DNA of 64,000 bases. It comes from Nocardioides sp. SYSU D00065 (GTDB lineage: Bacteria; Actinomycetota; Actinomycetes; Propionibacteriales; Nocardioidaceae). The notes beneath the pieces were generated by a model. That model saw only the letters and a list, made by a program, of their open reading frames with translations. It made no database searches and had not been told where the DNA came from. The stretch lies in contig NZ_JAFMSX010000005.1 of NCBI RefSeq assembly GCF_017916425.1, forward strand, positions 62,001 to 126,000, read 5' to 3'. Made by a program: the position numbers and the translations under genes. Positions 8,629 to 19,170 of the stretch are shown here, piece by piece (position 1 is the first letter of the stretch; each line of letters opens with the position of its first letter).

Positions 8629-9051
8629 TCAGGCGGTGAGGCCGACGATGAGGACCAGCCCGATGAGGGCCGCGGCGCCGAGCCCGTGGCCGAGCAGCAC
8701 CGGCTTGGGGATCTGCTTCTCGACCACGTGCACGTCGGCCGGGTCGGCCGCCGGCTCGTGCAGGGTGTCGGAGTGGCCGGCGGTGCGCGCCAGCAGGACC
8801 AGGCCGCCGGCCACGCTCGCGAGCAGGGAGCCGAGCGTCACCCACACCCACATCTTCAGGTCGGTGAGCAGCCAGGCGATCCACCACGTCGGAGCCACGA
8901 TGCCCAGCAGCGAGTGGGCGAAGACCACCAGCGACGGCAGGCGGGTGGCCCGCGCGGTGCTGTGCCGCGAGTTCGACGAGGCGACAGACATGAAGAGGTA
9001 CGAACCGACGACCACCTGCACCACGAGCAGCATCATCACGAGCTTCGACAT
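8629..9051 (-). CDS. Hypothetical four-helix membrane protein
   Basis: This 140-residue protein has about four hydrophobic segments: the first 20 residues, VVFAHSLLGIVAPTWWIAWLL, VTLGSLLASVAGGLVLLA and the C-terminal 20 residues. A polar loop rich in Asp/Glu/His precedes the last helix. No enzymatic motif is visible and I do not recognise a named family. It is divergent from the spore-photoproduct-lyase homologue, with an 83-base gap. The role is unknown. Confidence 0.75.
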   Translation of the reverse strand: MSKLVMMLLVVQVVVGSYLFMSVASSNSRHSTARATRLPSLVVFAHSLLGIVAPTWWIAWLLTDLKMWVWVTLGSLLASVAGGLVLLARTAGHSDTLHEPAADPADVHVVEKQIPKPVLLGHGLGAAALIGLVLIVGLTA

Positions 9052-9134
9052 GCAACCCGGTACCCCGTGCCGCCGCGATCACACGGGACGTGCGGCGAGC
9101 GCATGCGGCGCCGCCGGGATGGGAACTCCCGGTG

Positions 9135-10343
9135 ATGCCCGACGACCCCGCGACCGCGGCCGCCGGTCCCGACGTGGACCTCGCGGAGCCGCTCGCCCTC
9201 GAGGACGTCTCGCTGCAGCACAGCGCGAGCGGCGAGGAGACGGAGGAGGCCGACCTGTCGGCGCTGGCGCCGCCGAGCCGGCCGGCGCGCCGCTGGGTGC
9301 CGAGGCGTGTCGTGGTGACGCCCGCGGCCCTCGAGGAGCCGCACGGGCGCCGCATCGTGGACCGGGTGGAGGCGCTCGGCATCGAGGTCGAGCGGCTGCG
9401 CGCCAACAGGCTGACGGGCGTACGCGGGGAGACGGATCGGGAGACGTACGCCCGGGCCAAGTCCACGATGGCCATCGTGGTCAGCCCGCCGAGCCGCCGA
9501 CGCCTCCAGCCGATCGCCCCGAGTGCGGACTGGCGCGTCGACCTGGCTGAGGGCTGTCCGGCGCACTGCCAGTACTGCTACCTCGCCGGCTCGCTGAGCG
9601 GACCGCCGGTGACCCGGGTGTACGCGGACCTCGACGCCATCCTCGACGGCCTCGCCGACTACGTCGGCACCGGGACGGTGACCAGCCGGTCCGCGTCGCG
9701 CAGCGAGGAGGGGACCACCTTCGAGGCGTCGTGCTACACCGATCCGCTCGCCCTCGACCACCTCACCGGCAGCTGGCAGCGGGCGATCGAGCACTTCGGG
9801 GCGTGGGACGCGCCCGTGCAGCTGCGCTGGACGACGAAGTACGGCGACGTCGACCGCTTCCTCGACCTCCCGCACGCGCGTCGTACGCGGGTCCGGTTCA
9901 GCGTCAACTGCCTGCCCGTCACGCGGCGGTGGGAGGGCGGGACCAGCACGCTCGAGCAGCGGCTGGACGCGTTGCGCCGGCTCGCCCTGGCCGGGTATCC
10001 GGTCGGCCTGACGATCGCGCCGATCATGCCGCTGGAGGGCTGGCGCGAGCACTACGGGCACCTGCTCGACCTGGCCGAGAGCGCCGTCGACGGAGTGCCG
10101 GGGCTGGACCTGACGGCCGAGCTGATCACCCATCGCTTCACCGCCGGCAGCAAGGAGGTGCTGCTCGGGTGGTACCCGCGCACCACTCTGGAGATGGACG
10201 AGGCGCGGCGGTCGGTCAAGCGCGGCAAGTTCGGCACCAGCAAGCACGTCTATCCGCGTGAGGTGATGGGGGAGCTGCGGCGGTGGTTCGAGGACGAGCT
10301 CGCTCAGCGGTTGCCGCAGTGCCGGGTGCTCTACTGGACGTGA
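9135..10343 (+). CDS. splB: Spore photoproduct lyase family radical SAM enzyme
   Basis: This roughly 402-residue radical SAM protein aligns along its length with Bacillus SplB, which directly reverses the UV-induced spore photoproduct (5-thyminyl-5,6-dihydrothymine). The iron-sulfur motif CPAHCQYC is at Cys141-Cys148 and is followed by Tyr-Leu as in SplB. FEASC with the conserved hydrogen-donor cysteine is at Cys200. Further conserved blocks are DHLTGSWQRAIEHFG, RVRFSVN, IAPIMPLEGW and ELITHRFT. An N-terminal extension of about 55 residues precedes the SplB-like part. The ATG at 9135 is used; an in-frame GTG at 9090 is possible. The organism group does not form endospores. Confidence 0.88.
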   Translation: MPDDPATAAAGPDVDLAEPLALEDVSLQHSASGEETEEADLSALAPPSRPARRWVPRRVVVTPAALEEPHGRRIVDRVEALGIEVERLRANRLTGVRGETDRETYARAKSTMAIVVSPPSRRRLQPIAPSADWRVDLAEGCPAHCQYCYLAGSLSGPPVTRVYADLDAILDGLADYVGTGTVTSRSASRSEEGTTFEASCYTDPLALDHLTGSWQRAIEHFGAWDAPVQLRWTTKYGDVDRFLDLPHARRTRVRFSVNCLPVTRRWEGGTSTLEQRLDALRRLALAGYPVGLTIAPIMPLEGWREHYGHLLDLAESAVDGVPGLDLTAELITHRFTAGSKEVLLGWYPRTTLEMDEARRSVKRGKFGTSKHVYPREVMGELRRWFEDELAQRLPQCRVLYWT

Positions 10344-10936
10344 GCCGTGCGCACGGCCGCCTCGACGGCCGGGAGCAGCGCGTCGGCGATGACCGCGTAG
10401 CCGGCGCTCGAGGGGTGGAACCGGTCGGCGGAGAACAGCGAGGGGTCCGTCGCGAACGCCCGCGACGCGCGCTGGTCGGGGTCGGCGACGTGGGCGCCCT
10501 CCGCCGAGACGGCCGCCACCTGGCGTTCGCGGAAGGCGTCGCCGGCGGCGCGGACGACGGCGCGCATGGCCAGCGGGACGTGCGGGACCGCGCTGAGGTC
10601 CGGCGCCGGCGCGACCACCACCTCGCAACCGGCGGCGCGCAGGCGGCGTACGGCGTCCGCGAGCGCGTGCACCGCCCGGTCCACCGGCTCGCGGTGGGTG
10701 AGGTCGTTGGCGCCGATGACGATGACGCCGACCGCTGGGGGCCGCCGCAGGGCCGCGTCCACCTGCACGGCGAGGCCCGAGCTGCGGGCGCCCGGGACGG
10801 CGTACGTCTCCAGCTCGACGTCGACGTCGCGCAGGCCGAGCCCGCGCACAAGGCGCGGCCCGAGCCGCTCGTGCTCGTGCGCCGCGCCCTGGCCCCAGGC
10901 GATGGAGTCACCGAGCAGTGCCATCCGCGTCGTCAT
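10331..10936 (-). CDS. SGNH/GDSL hydrolase
   Basis: This 201-residue SGNH-fold esterase has GDS with the nucleophilic serine in MALLGDSIAWGQ, the Gly/Asn block VIGANDLTH, and the catalytic Asp/His pair in SADRFHPSSAGY. No signal peptide is seen, so a cytoplasmic lipase or esterase is likely; the substrate is unknown. The ATG at 10936 is preferred over a TTG at 10963. The 3' end overlaps the convergent splB-like gene by 13 bases. Confidence 0.9.
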   Translation of the reverse strand: MTTRMALLGDSIAWGQGAAHEHERLGPRLVRGLGLRDVDVELETYAVPGARSSGLAVQVDAALRRPPAVGVIVIGANDLTHREPVDRAVHALADAVRRLRAAGCEVVVAPAPDLSAVPHVPLAMRAVVRAAGDAFRERQVAAVSAEGAHVADPDQRASRAFATDPSLFSADRFHPSSAGYAVIADALLPAVEAAVRTAHVQ

Positions 10937-11016
10937 GGGGATCAGCAGAACAGGTCTTGCCAAACGAGGGGGGCGTCACCGCGGCAGGCGCAGGGGGTGG
11001 GAGAACCGACGCTGAA

Positions 11017-11029
11017 TGACATAATGTCA
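11017..11029. promoter_or_regulatory. Palindrome TGACA-TAA-TGTCA in intergenic region
   Basis: A 5-bp inverted repeat with a 3-base centre lies about 80 bases upstream of the SGNH hydrolase start. CATAAT on the plus strand and CATTAT on the minus strand resemble -10 hexamers. It may be an operator; nothing identifies its regulator. Confidence 0.3.
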
Positions 11030-11095
11030 GTTATCGGCGCTTTGGGCAGAGTCCTGCCGGTGCGGGCGGGCGCAGCCAGATGCAGGGTGTCTGCT

Positions 11096-11257
11096 CTAGA
11101 ACTCGTCGAGACCCATGTGCCACGCGACGTGGCGCTCAGTCCACTCGTCGTAGTCGCCCTCAGACGAGGCGACTACCGAGCCGCAGTGACGGCAGACAGC
11201 AAGAGACTCCGTAAGGGTCTGCATCCACCCTCGGTCGTTCAAATCGTCAAGGCTCAT
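11096..11257 (-). CDS. Small putative zinc-binding protein (53 aa)
   Basis: A 53-residue frame starts MSLDDLNDRGW and contains CRHC, followed about 20 residues later by HVAWH, a C2H2-like metal-binding spacing. It ends GLDEF. The ATG at 11257 is chosen over an upstream TTG at 11308. Base composition around it is slightly less GC-rich than its neighbours. The protein is probably a small zinc-finger-like factor; the function is unknown. Confidence 0.55.
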   Translation of the reverse strand: MSLDDLNDRGWMQTLTESLAVCRHCGSVVASSEGDYDEWTERHVAWHMGLDEF

Positions 11258-11419
11258 GCCGCCGGACGGTACAACTCTTCGTCGCGTCTCACAGGCGATC
11301 AGACTCAATCACTTGGCCTGTCCAACGCTCAGGTCACGGAACGACCCCATGTCCCACGTTCGCACATCGTGGAAGATCCGTGCCTCCTGGTGACTCGGAT
11401 CCTCCATGATCCCGCCGAG

Positions 11420-11629
11420 TCAGGCGGACTTGCCGTACTTCTGGTGCATGGCTTGCTTGCTGACGCCGAGCAGCGTGCCGATCTCGGCCCAGCTGAAGCC
11501 GTGCACCCGGGCACGCCGTACGGCTGCCGCCTCGGCCGCCGCCAGCTCGCGCTTGGCCTCGGCGATGCGGACGAGCTCCCCCAGCGGGTCCCGGCTCGAC
11601 GGTTCCTCGGCGTCCAGTGCGGTGTCCAT
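11420..11629 (-). CDS. Small helix-turn-helix DNA-binding protein (69 aa)
   Basis: A 69-residue protein has an Ala/Glu-rich helix followed by a helix-turn-helix, FSWAEIGTLLGVSKQAMHQ, ending KYGKSA. This resembles the recognition domain of small actinobacterial regulators and sigma region-4-like proteins. Two ATGs are in frame, at 11641 and 11629. The first lies inside the -10 hexamer of a strong promoter whose predicted start point is the A of the second, so 11629 is chosen. TTGAC/GTCAA half-sites cover the promoter and suggest autoregulation. Confidence 0.78.
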   Translation of the reverse strand: MDTALDAEEPSSRDPLGELVRIAEAKRELAAAEAAAVRRARVHGFSWAEIGTLLGVSKQAMHQKYGKSA

Positions 11630-11664
11630 GACGTCAATCATACTTGACGTTCAACGGTAGTCAA
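11629..11664 (-). promoter_or_regulatory. Strong promoter TTGACT-N16-TATGAT with repeated half-sites
   Basis: The -35 TTGACT (11659-11664), a 16-base spacer and the -10 TATGAT (11637-11642) lie seven bases before ATG 11629, giving a leaderless transcript. GTCAA, TTGAC, TTCAA and GTCAA elements at 11633-11637, 11644-11648, 11650-11654 and 11660-11664 form a palindromic array suited to a small HTH repressor. These repeats are visible in the sequence; autoregulation is inference. Confidence 0.65.
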
Positions 11665-11689
11665 CCGCCTGTTGAGCGCCGACCCGGGC

Positions 11690-12118
11690 TCAGCAGGCGG
11701 TCTGGGCGCTGACCACGAACGGCTTCGCCGACGTCTTGACGACGCCTGCGCCCTCGTCGGTCATGTGGGCGATGTCCACGTAGAACAGGCCGTCGGCCGG
11801 CAGCTCGTCGTGTTCGACGACGGAGCTGATCTTCCCGGCGCCGACGTACTTGGTGGTGACCAGCGTGCGATCGGGCCGGCCGTTCCCCCGGACGCTGGCG
11901 ATCCCTGCGCTCACCTTGGCCTCGCCCCGCACGTTGTTCATCCGCACGCGCACGGTTGCCGTGCCGTCGGGGTGGACCTGGGCACAGACCTGTGCGCGAG
12001 CGCCCTGCCACGTCAACGCCGTCTCCCAGCCGCGCGCGGCCTGGGCGGGAGCGATGGACACGGTGGTGGCGACCACGGCGCCGGCAACGAGCGTCGCAAG
12101 TCCTCGGATGACTGTCAT
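11690..12118 (-). CDS. Secreted hypothetical protein
   Basis: This 142-residue precursor has a classical signal peptide ending in APAQA-AR and a mature part of about 115 residues rich in short beta-type stretches. It contains one Cys near the middle (QVCAQVHPDG) and ends in a second Cys, so a disulfide is likely. No family is recognised. The ATG at 12118 begins the signal peptide; no strong ribosome-binding site is visible. It is divergent from helR. Confidence 0.75.
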   Translation of the reverse strand: MTVIRGLATLVAGAVVATTVSIAPAQAARGWETALTWQGARAQVCAQVHPDGTATVRVRMNNVRGEAKVSAGIASVRGNGRPDRTLVTTKYVGAGKISSVVEHDELPADGLFYVDIAHMTDEGAGVVKTSAKPFVVSAQTAC

Positions 12119-12220
12119 GGGCGGATCATGGCGGGCACCCGCACGAGGGTCAAACCGTCCGGCGCCGGGCTTCGTCGAGTCGGCCCGGACCGCCTCCACT
12201 CTCAACGTATAGCCCAGCAG

Positions 12221-12240
12221 GGGGCTTGCCGCAAGGCCCC
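12221..12240 (+). promoter_or_regulatory. Rifamycin-associated-element-like inverted repeat before helR
   Basis: GGGGCTTGCCGCAAGGCCCC matches the rifamycin-associated element (a GGGGCTTGC arm, one base, and its complement) except for one extra G in the right arm. It sits 24-46 bases before the helR start, just after a GTATAG hexamer (12208-12213) that could be a -10. In rifamycin-tolerant actinomycetes this element marks rifamycin-inducible genes, including helR. The match is seen; inducibility is inferred. Confidence 0.7.
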
Positions 12241-12266
12241 ACCGCGCCCGCACACTGCTCGCCGTG

Positions 12267-14453
12267 ATGCCGCAGGAGACCCAGCCAGACACCGCGCCGT
12301 TCGCCCTCCCCGACACCCTCGCTGCCAAGACCGACCCCGACCTGATCGACACCGACAGGCGGCACTTCCGCGCCGTCGCCGCGAGCCTCGAGCACACGAT
12401 CAGCCAGCTCGAGGAGACCCTCGCCGAGGCCAGGCGTACGCCGGCCCGCTCCGGCACAGCCGCACTCGAGCGCGACCAGGAGGTCCACCGCCTCACCGCG
12501 CGCCTGCGCACCCTGCGCCGCTACGACCTCGACCTGTGCCTGGGCCGGATGGTCCACGAGGGCACCGGCGAGGCGACGTACGTCGGACGCCTCGGGCTCG
12601 CCGACACCGACGGTCGGCGACTGCTCGTGGACTGGCGCTCCCCCGCGGCCGAGCCGTTCTTCGCAGCCACCCACGCCCGGCCGATGGGCCTCGCCAGCCG
12701 GCGCCGCTACCGCTGGGTGGGCGGCAGGATCGTCGACTTCTGGGACGAGGCGTTCACCGAGGAGGGATTGAGCCATCCCGCCGCCCTCGACGACCAGTCG
12801 GCGTTCCTCGCCACGTTGGGCGCCAGCCGCACCCCGCGGATGCGCGACGTGCTCGGCACCATCCAGGCCGACCAGGACGCCATCGTCCGCGCCGGCTCGC
12901 GCAACGCACTGGTGGTGGACGGAGGTCCCGGCACCGGCAAGACGGTCGTCGCGCTGCACCGCACGGCCTACCTGCTGTACGCCGACCCCCGCCTGGGGCA
13001 CCGACGCGGCGGGGTCCTGTTCGTCGGCCCGCACCAGCCCTACCTCGCCTACGTCGGCGACGTCCTGCCGAGCCTCGGCGAGGAAGGTGTGCAGACCTGC
13101 ACGCTCCGCGACCTCGTGCCCGGGACCGGCGACGCAGGACCCGAGACCGACGAGCGGGTCGCCGCACTCAAGGCCGACCTGCGCATGGTCGCCGCCATCG
13201 AGCCGGCGGTCGCGCTCTACGAGGAACCGCCGACCGAGTCCCTCCTCGTCGAGACCCCGTGGGGCGACGTACGCGTCACCGCGGCCGACTGGGCGGAGGC
13301 CTTCGACTCCCCCGACCCCGGCACGCCGCACAACCTGGCCCGCGACGACGTGTGGGACGAGCTCCTCACGATCGTCGTCGACCGGCTCCCCGTCGACGAC
13401 GTCTCCCGCGACCAGGCGCGGCGCGCCCTGGACCGCCACCGCGCGCTGCGCGACGCCTTCGACCGGGCCTGGCCCCTGCTCGAGCACACCGACGTCGTGG
13501 GCGACCTCTGGACCGTCCCGGCGTACCTGCGCCACTGCGCGCCGTGGCTGGACCCGGAGGAGGTGCGGCTGCTGCGGCGCCGGGAGCCCGAGGCATGGAC
13601 GTACGCCGACCTGCCCCTGCTCGACGCCGCGCGGCTCCGGCTGGGCGACCCCGAGGCCTCGCGTCGCCGACGACGTACGCAGAGCGCCGAGGCACGCGAG
13701 CGTGCCCGGATGAGCGCGGTGATCGACGACCTGCGCACCACCGCACGCGAGTCGGGAGCCGACGAGTACGGCGACGGGCTGGTGTCCATGCTCGTGCACG
13801 ACGACCTGCGGACGGCGCTGGTGGACGACGCGGCGCTGCCGGGCGCCGACGCCGACCTGCTGGCCGGGCCGTTCGCGCACGTGGTGGTCGACGAGGCGCA
13901 GGAGCTCACCGACGCCGAGTGGCAGATGCTCCTGCGCCGCTGCCCGTCGCGCAGCTTCACGATCGTCGGGGACCGTGCGCAGGCTCGTCGCGGGTTCACC
14001 GAGTCGTGGACCGAGCGGCTCGCGCGGGTCGGCCTGCCGGACGCGACCGTCGCTCCCCTGACCATCAACTACCGCACGCCCGCGGAGGTGATGGCCGAGG
14101 CCGAGCCGGTGATCCGGGCGGCGCTCCCGGAGGCCAACGTCCCCACCTCGATCCGCGAGAGCGGCGTCCCCGTCCACCACGCGCCCCTCGCCGAGCTGGA
14201 CTCCGTCATCCGGAGCTGGCTGGCCGGGCACCCCGAGGGCACGGCCGCCGTGATCGCGTCCCACGACGTCCCGCGGCGACCGGGCTGGGGAGATCGCGTC
14301 CGCAGCCTCACTGCCGAGCTCGCCAAGGGCCTGGAGTTCGACCTGGTCCTGCTGGTGGACCCCGACTCGCTCGGCGAGGGCATCACCGGCGCGGTCGACC
14401 GCTACGTGGCGATGACGCGGGCCACGCAGCGCCTCGTCGTGCTGACGTCATGA
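12267..14453 (+). CDS. helR: HelR-type RNA polymerase recycling / rifamycin-tolerance ATPase
   Basis: This 728-residue superfamily-1 (UvrD-like) ATPase belongs to the HelD/HelR group. Its N-terminal antiparallel coiled coil (about residues 30-95) enters the secondary channel of RNA polymerase and releases stalled or rifamycin-bound enzyme. Walker A GGPGTGKT is at residues 219-226, Walker B is in VVVDEAQELTDAEW, and later helicase motifs include GDRAQ and NYRTP. The ATG at 12267 directly follows an in-frame GTG at 12264; neither has a clear ribosome-binding site. The upstream RAE-like repeat strongly favours the HelR assignment over plain HelD. No rifamycin-modifying gene is nearby. Confidence 0.9.
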   Translation: MPQETQPDTAPFALPDTLAAKTDPDLIDTDRRHFRAVAASLEHTISQLEETLAEARRTPARSGTAALERDQEVHRLTARLRTLRRYDLDLCLGRMVHEGTGEATYVGRLGLADTDGRRLLVDWRSPAAEPFFAATHARPMGLASRRRYRWVGGRIVDFWDEAFTEEGLSHPAALDDQSAFLATLGASRTPRMRDVLGTIQADQDAIVRAGSRNALVVDGGPGTGKTVVALHRTAYLLYADPRLGHRRGGVLFVGPHQPYLAYVGDVLPSLGEEGVQTCTLRDLVPGTGDAGPETDERVAALKADLRMVAAIEPAVALYEEPPTESLLVETPWGDVRVTAADWAEAFDSPDPGTPHNLARDDVWDELLTIVVDRLPVDDVSRDQARRALDRHRALRDAFDRAWPLLEHTDVVGDLWTVPAYLRHCAPWLDPEEVRLLRRREPEAWTYADLPLLDAARLRLGDPEASRRRRRTQSAEARERARMSAVIDDLRTTARESGADEYGDGLVSMLVHDDLRTALVDDAALPGADADLLAGPFAHVVVDEAQELTDAEWQMLLRRCPSRSFTIVGDRAQARRGFTESWTERLARVGLPDATVAPLTINYRTPAEVMAEAEPVIRAALPEANVPTSIRESGVPVHHAPLAELDSVIRSWLAGHPEGTAAVIASHDVPRRPGWGDRVRSLTAELAKGLEFDLVLLVDPDSLGEGITGAVDRYVAMTRATQRLVVLTS

Positions 14454-14551
14454 GATCGCGCGGTTCGCACCGAGGATTCCCATGACGTCCAGCGGGGGCC
14501 GGCACCCGAGGGGTGTGCCCGGTCCTGCCCGCGATGGGCGACGATCGGCGG

Positions 14552-15343
14552 GTGCCAGAGGGACACACCATCCACCGACTCGCCCGCCGTCACGCGCGGC
14601 TCCTGCTCGGCCACGCGGTGACCGCCGACAGCCCGCAGGGCCGGTTCGAGGAGGGTGCGCGCCTGATCGACGGCCGGACGCTCGGCGCCACCGACGCCTG
14701 GGGCAAGCACCTGTTCCACCGCTACGACGACCTGTGGCTGCACGTCCACCTGGGCCTGTACGGCACGTTCGCCGACGGCGTGCTGCCCGCTCCCCCGGCC
14801 CGCGGCGCCCTCCGGCTCCGCCTGATCGCTGGCGGCCACTGGCTGGAGCTGCGGGGGCCGACGGCGTGCGAGATGCTCACCGACGCGGAGCGCAAGCGGA
14901 TCCTCGATCGGCTCGGACCGGATCCCCTGCGCCGCCGCCCCGACGTGACGGCGTTCGTCACCCGCGTGCTCGCCAGCAGGGCGCCCATCGCCACGCTGCT
15001 GATGGACCAGTCGGTCGTCGCTGGCATCGGCAACGTCTACCGCGCCGAGGTCCTCTACCGCCACCGCCTCGACCCGTTCCGGCCCGGGCGCGACCACGAC
15101 GCGGCGGTGCTGCACGCGCTGTGGGACGACCTCGTCGTGCTCCTGCGGGCCGGGGTGCGCGCCGGTCGCATCGTCACCACTCTGCCCGCCGACCGCGAGC
15201 GCCCGTCGGGCCGCCCGCGCCGGGAGGACGCGCACTACGTCTACCGACGCACCGGCCTGCCGTGCCGGATCTGCAGCACGCCGGTGCAGGACGCCGAGAT
15301 CGCCGCCCGGCGCCTGTACTGGTGCCCGGTCTGCCAGGCCTGA
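14552..15343 (+). CDS. Fpg/Nei-family DNA glycosylase/AP lyase
   Basis: This 263-residue formamidopyrimidine/endonuclease VIII-type glycosylase acts in oxidative base-excision repair. The N-terminal Pro-Glu (after Met removal) supplies the catalytic nucleophile and acid, which forces the start to the GTG at 14552 rather than the longer frame at 14513. GKHLFHR carries the conserved Lys. A C-terminal zinc finger CRIC...CPVC ends the protein. The motif pattern (PEGHTIHRLA) resembles actinobacterial Nei2. It converges on the UvrA-like gene across a shared hairpin. Confidence 0.93.
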   Translation: MPEGHTIHRLARRHARLLLGHAVTADSPQGRFEEGARLIDGRTLGATDAWGKHLFHRYDDLWLHVHLGLYGTFADGVLPAPPARGALRLRLIAGGHWLELRGPTACEMLTDAERKRILDRLGPDPLRRRPDVTAFVTRVLASRAPIATLLMDQSVVAGIGNVYRAEVLYRHRLDPFRPGRDHDAAVLHALWDDLVVLLRAGVRAGRIVTTLPADRERPSGRPRREDAHYVYRRTGLPCRICSTPVQDAEIAARRLYWCPVCQA

Positions 15344-15353
15344 GCCTCGACCC

Positions 15354-15359
<6 letters not shown>
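15338..15359. terminator. Bidirectional hairpin containing both stop codons
   Basis: GCCTGAG (15338-15344) pairs with CTCAGGC (15353-15359) across an 8-base loop. The plus-strand TGA of the glycosylase and the minus-strand TGA of the UvrA-like gene sit symmetrically inside the stem. It is a likely bidirectional terminator for convergent genes only 10 bases apart. Confidence 0.45.
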
Positions 15360-17714
<2,355 letters not shown>

Positions 17715-17865
17715 GGCTGTGCGTCTCCCCTGTCTGCTCCCCCGGCGCCTCCCCGCCCGGTGGCTGCCGGCCATCCTGCCAGTACGACGCCTCCGCGGGG
17801 AGGTCTGTGACATCCCCGCCCCGGGGGATGAGGCCGGCGTGCGTCCACCGTGCCATGGTCGAAGC

Positions 17866-18348
17866 ATGACGACCCACGACGACCAGATCACCACCGTTGC
17901 CGAGCTGATGCGCCAGACCGACATCGCCGTGCTGACCTACGTCTCGCTCGACGGGGCCCTGGTGTCCACGCCCATGGCCACCCGGGACTTCGCGGACCCG
18001 GGCACGACGTGGTTCCTGACCGAGCGCAGCAGCGACAAGGTGCGTGCGATCGAGGCGGACCCCCGCGTCAACGTGTCGTACCACGGCGACTCCGGCTGGG
18101 TGTCCCTCTCGGGGACCGCCCACGTCAGCGACGACCGCGCCAAGCTCGAGGAGCTGTGGGACGCCTCGGCGGACACGTGGATGACCGGCGGCCCGCAGGA
18201 CCCCGGCAACGTGGCGCTGCGCATCGACGGCGCCACGGCGGAGTACTGGGAGTCGCCCGGCAAGGTCACCGCCGCCGTCGAGCTCGTCAAGGGTCTCGTC
18301 AGCGACAAGCAGCCCGACATCGGCGACAACGACACCGTCGCGCTCTGA
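17866..18348 (+). CDS. Pyridoxamine 5'-phosphate oxidase-fold protein (general stress type)
   Basis: This 160-residue split-barrel flavin-binding protein resembles general stress protein 26. Typical segments are TYVSLDGALVSTPMATR, TWFLTERSSDKVRAI, VNVSYHGDSGWVSLSG and the C-terminal AEYWESPGK. It probably binds FMN or F420 as a dimer; the substrate is unknown. The SRPBCC-fusion gene starts 16 bases downstream, so the two are probably co-transcribed. Confidence 0.9.
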   Translation: MTTHDDQITTVAELMRQTDIAVLTYVSLDGALVSTPMATRDFADPGTTWFLTERSSDKVRAIEADPRVNVSYHGDSGWVSLSGTAHVSDDRAKLEELWDASADTWMTGGPQDPGNVALRIDGATAEYWESPGKVTAAVELVKGLVSDKQPDIGDNDTVAL

Positions 18349-18364
18349 CGAGGCCACGCGACCA

Positions 18365-19159
18365 GTGCTCGTCGACGCGCACGGACCGGACCACGCCGAG
18401 TCGGTGTGGCGTCGCTTCATCACGCCGGCGACCTGGCCGGAGTGGGCCCACCTGATCCGTGACGTCGACGTCGCGACGCCTGTGCTCGAGGCGGGCACCA
18501 CGGGCCGGGTGCACGGACCGCCCGGGGTGGCGGTCGACTTCGAGGTCACGCGCGTGGACCCGGTGCTGCGGACCTGGTCGTGGAGGGCGGGACGCGCCCG
18601 CGCGGCTGTGGACATGGACCACCACGTCCTGCCCGCTCCCGGCGGCGGCAGCCGAGCGCTGCTCCGGGTGCCCGGACGGGCGGCCGCGCTGCTGCAGCCC
18701 TACCGCCTCCCAGCCGGGGCCGCGCTGCGCCGGCTGGTGGCTCCGTCCCCCGATGGCGCCGCCGAGGAGCCGGTCCGGTCCTTCGGCTTCGCCTTCGCCC
18801 CCTCGTACGCCGCCGCCGCCCGCGCCTTCGGCATCACGCCGCGCACCGCGGCCGTCGAGGTCGGCCCGCAGTGGCTGTTCGTGCGTTACGGGCCGTGGCG
18901 GTTGGCCACGCCGCGCAGCAACGTGGCCTCGGCAGAGGTGACCGGTGGGTTCGCCTGGGCCAAGACCGCCGGGCCGCCGCACCTGTCGTTCAGCGACCGC
19001 GGCGTCTCGTTCACCACCAACGGCGACGCGGCGCTCTGCCTGACCTTCCACGAGCCGGTTCCCGCCATCGACCCGACGGCGACTGTCACGCATCCCAGCG
19101 CCACCCTGTCGGTGGCCGAGCCCGAGCTCCTGGCCGAGGCACTGGGCCTACGCGTCTGA
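18365..19159 (+). CDS. SRPBCC-domain fusion protein
   Basis: The first roughly 110 residues resemble the SRPBCC/polyketide-cyclase ligand-binding fold (HAESVWRRFITPATWPEW...). The C-terminal roughly 140 residues (from FAFAPSYAAAARAFGI) form a second beta-rich domain with PWRLATPRSNVASAEVTGG, which I know only as an uncharacterised actinobacterial domain. There are no membrane segments. The GTG at 18365 follows the previous stop closely, with GAGG about 11 bases upstream. The function is unknown. Confidence 0.65.
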   Translation: MLVDAHGPDHAESVWRRFITPATWPEWAHLIRDVDVATPVLEAGTTGRVHGPPGVAVDFEVTRVDPVLRTWSWRAGRARAAVDMDHHVLPAPGGGSRALLRVPGRAAALLQPYRLPAGAALRRLVAPSPDGAAEEPVRSFGFAFAPSYAAAARAFGITPRTAAVEVGPQWLFVRYGPWRLATPRSNVASAEVTGGFAWAKTAGPPHLSFSDRGVSFTTNGDAALCLTFHEPVPAIDPTATVTHPSATLSVAEPELLAEALGLRV

Positions 19160-19170
19160 CCTGCGGCGAC

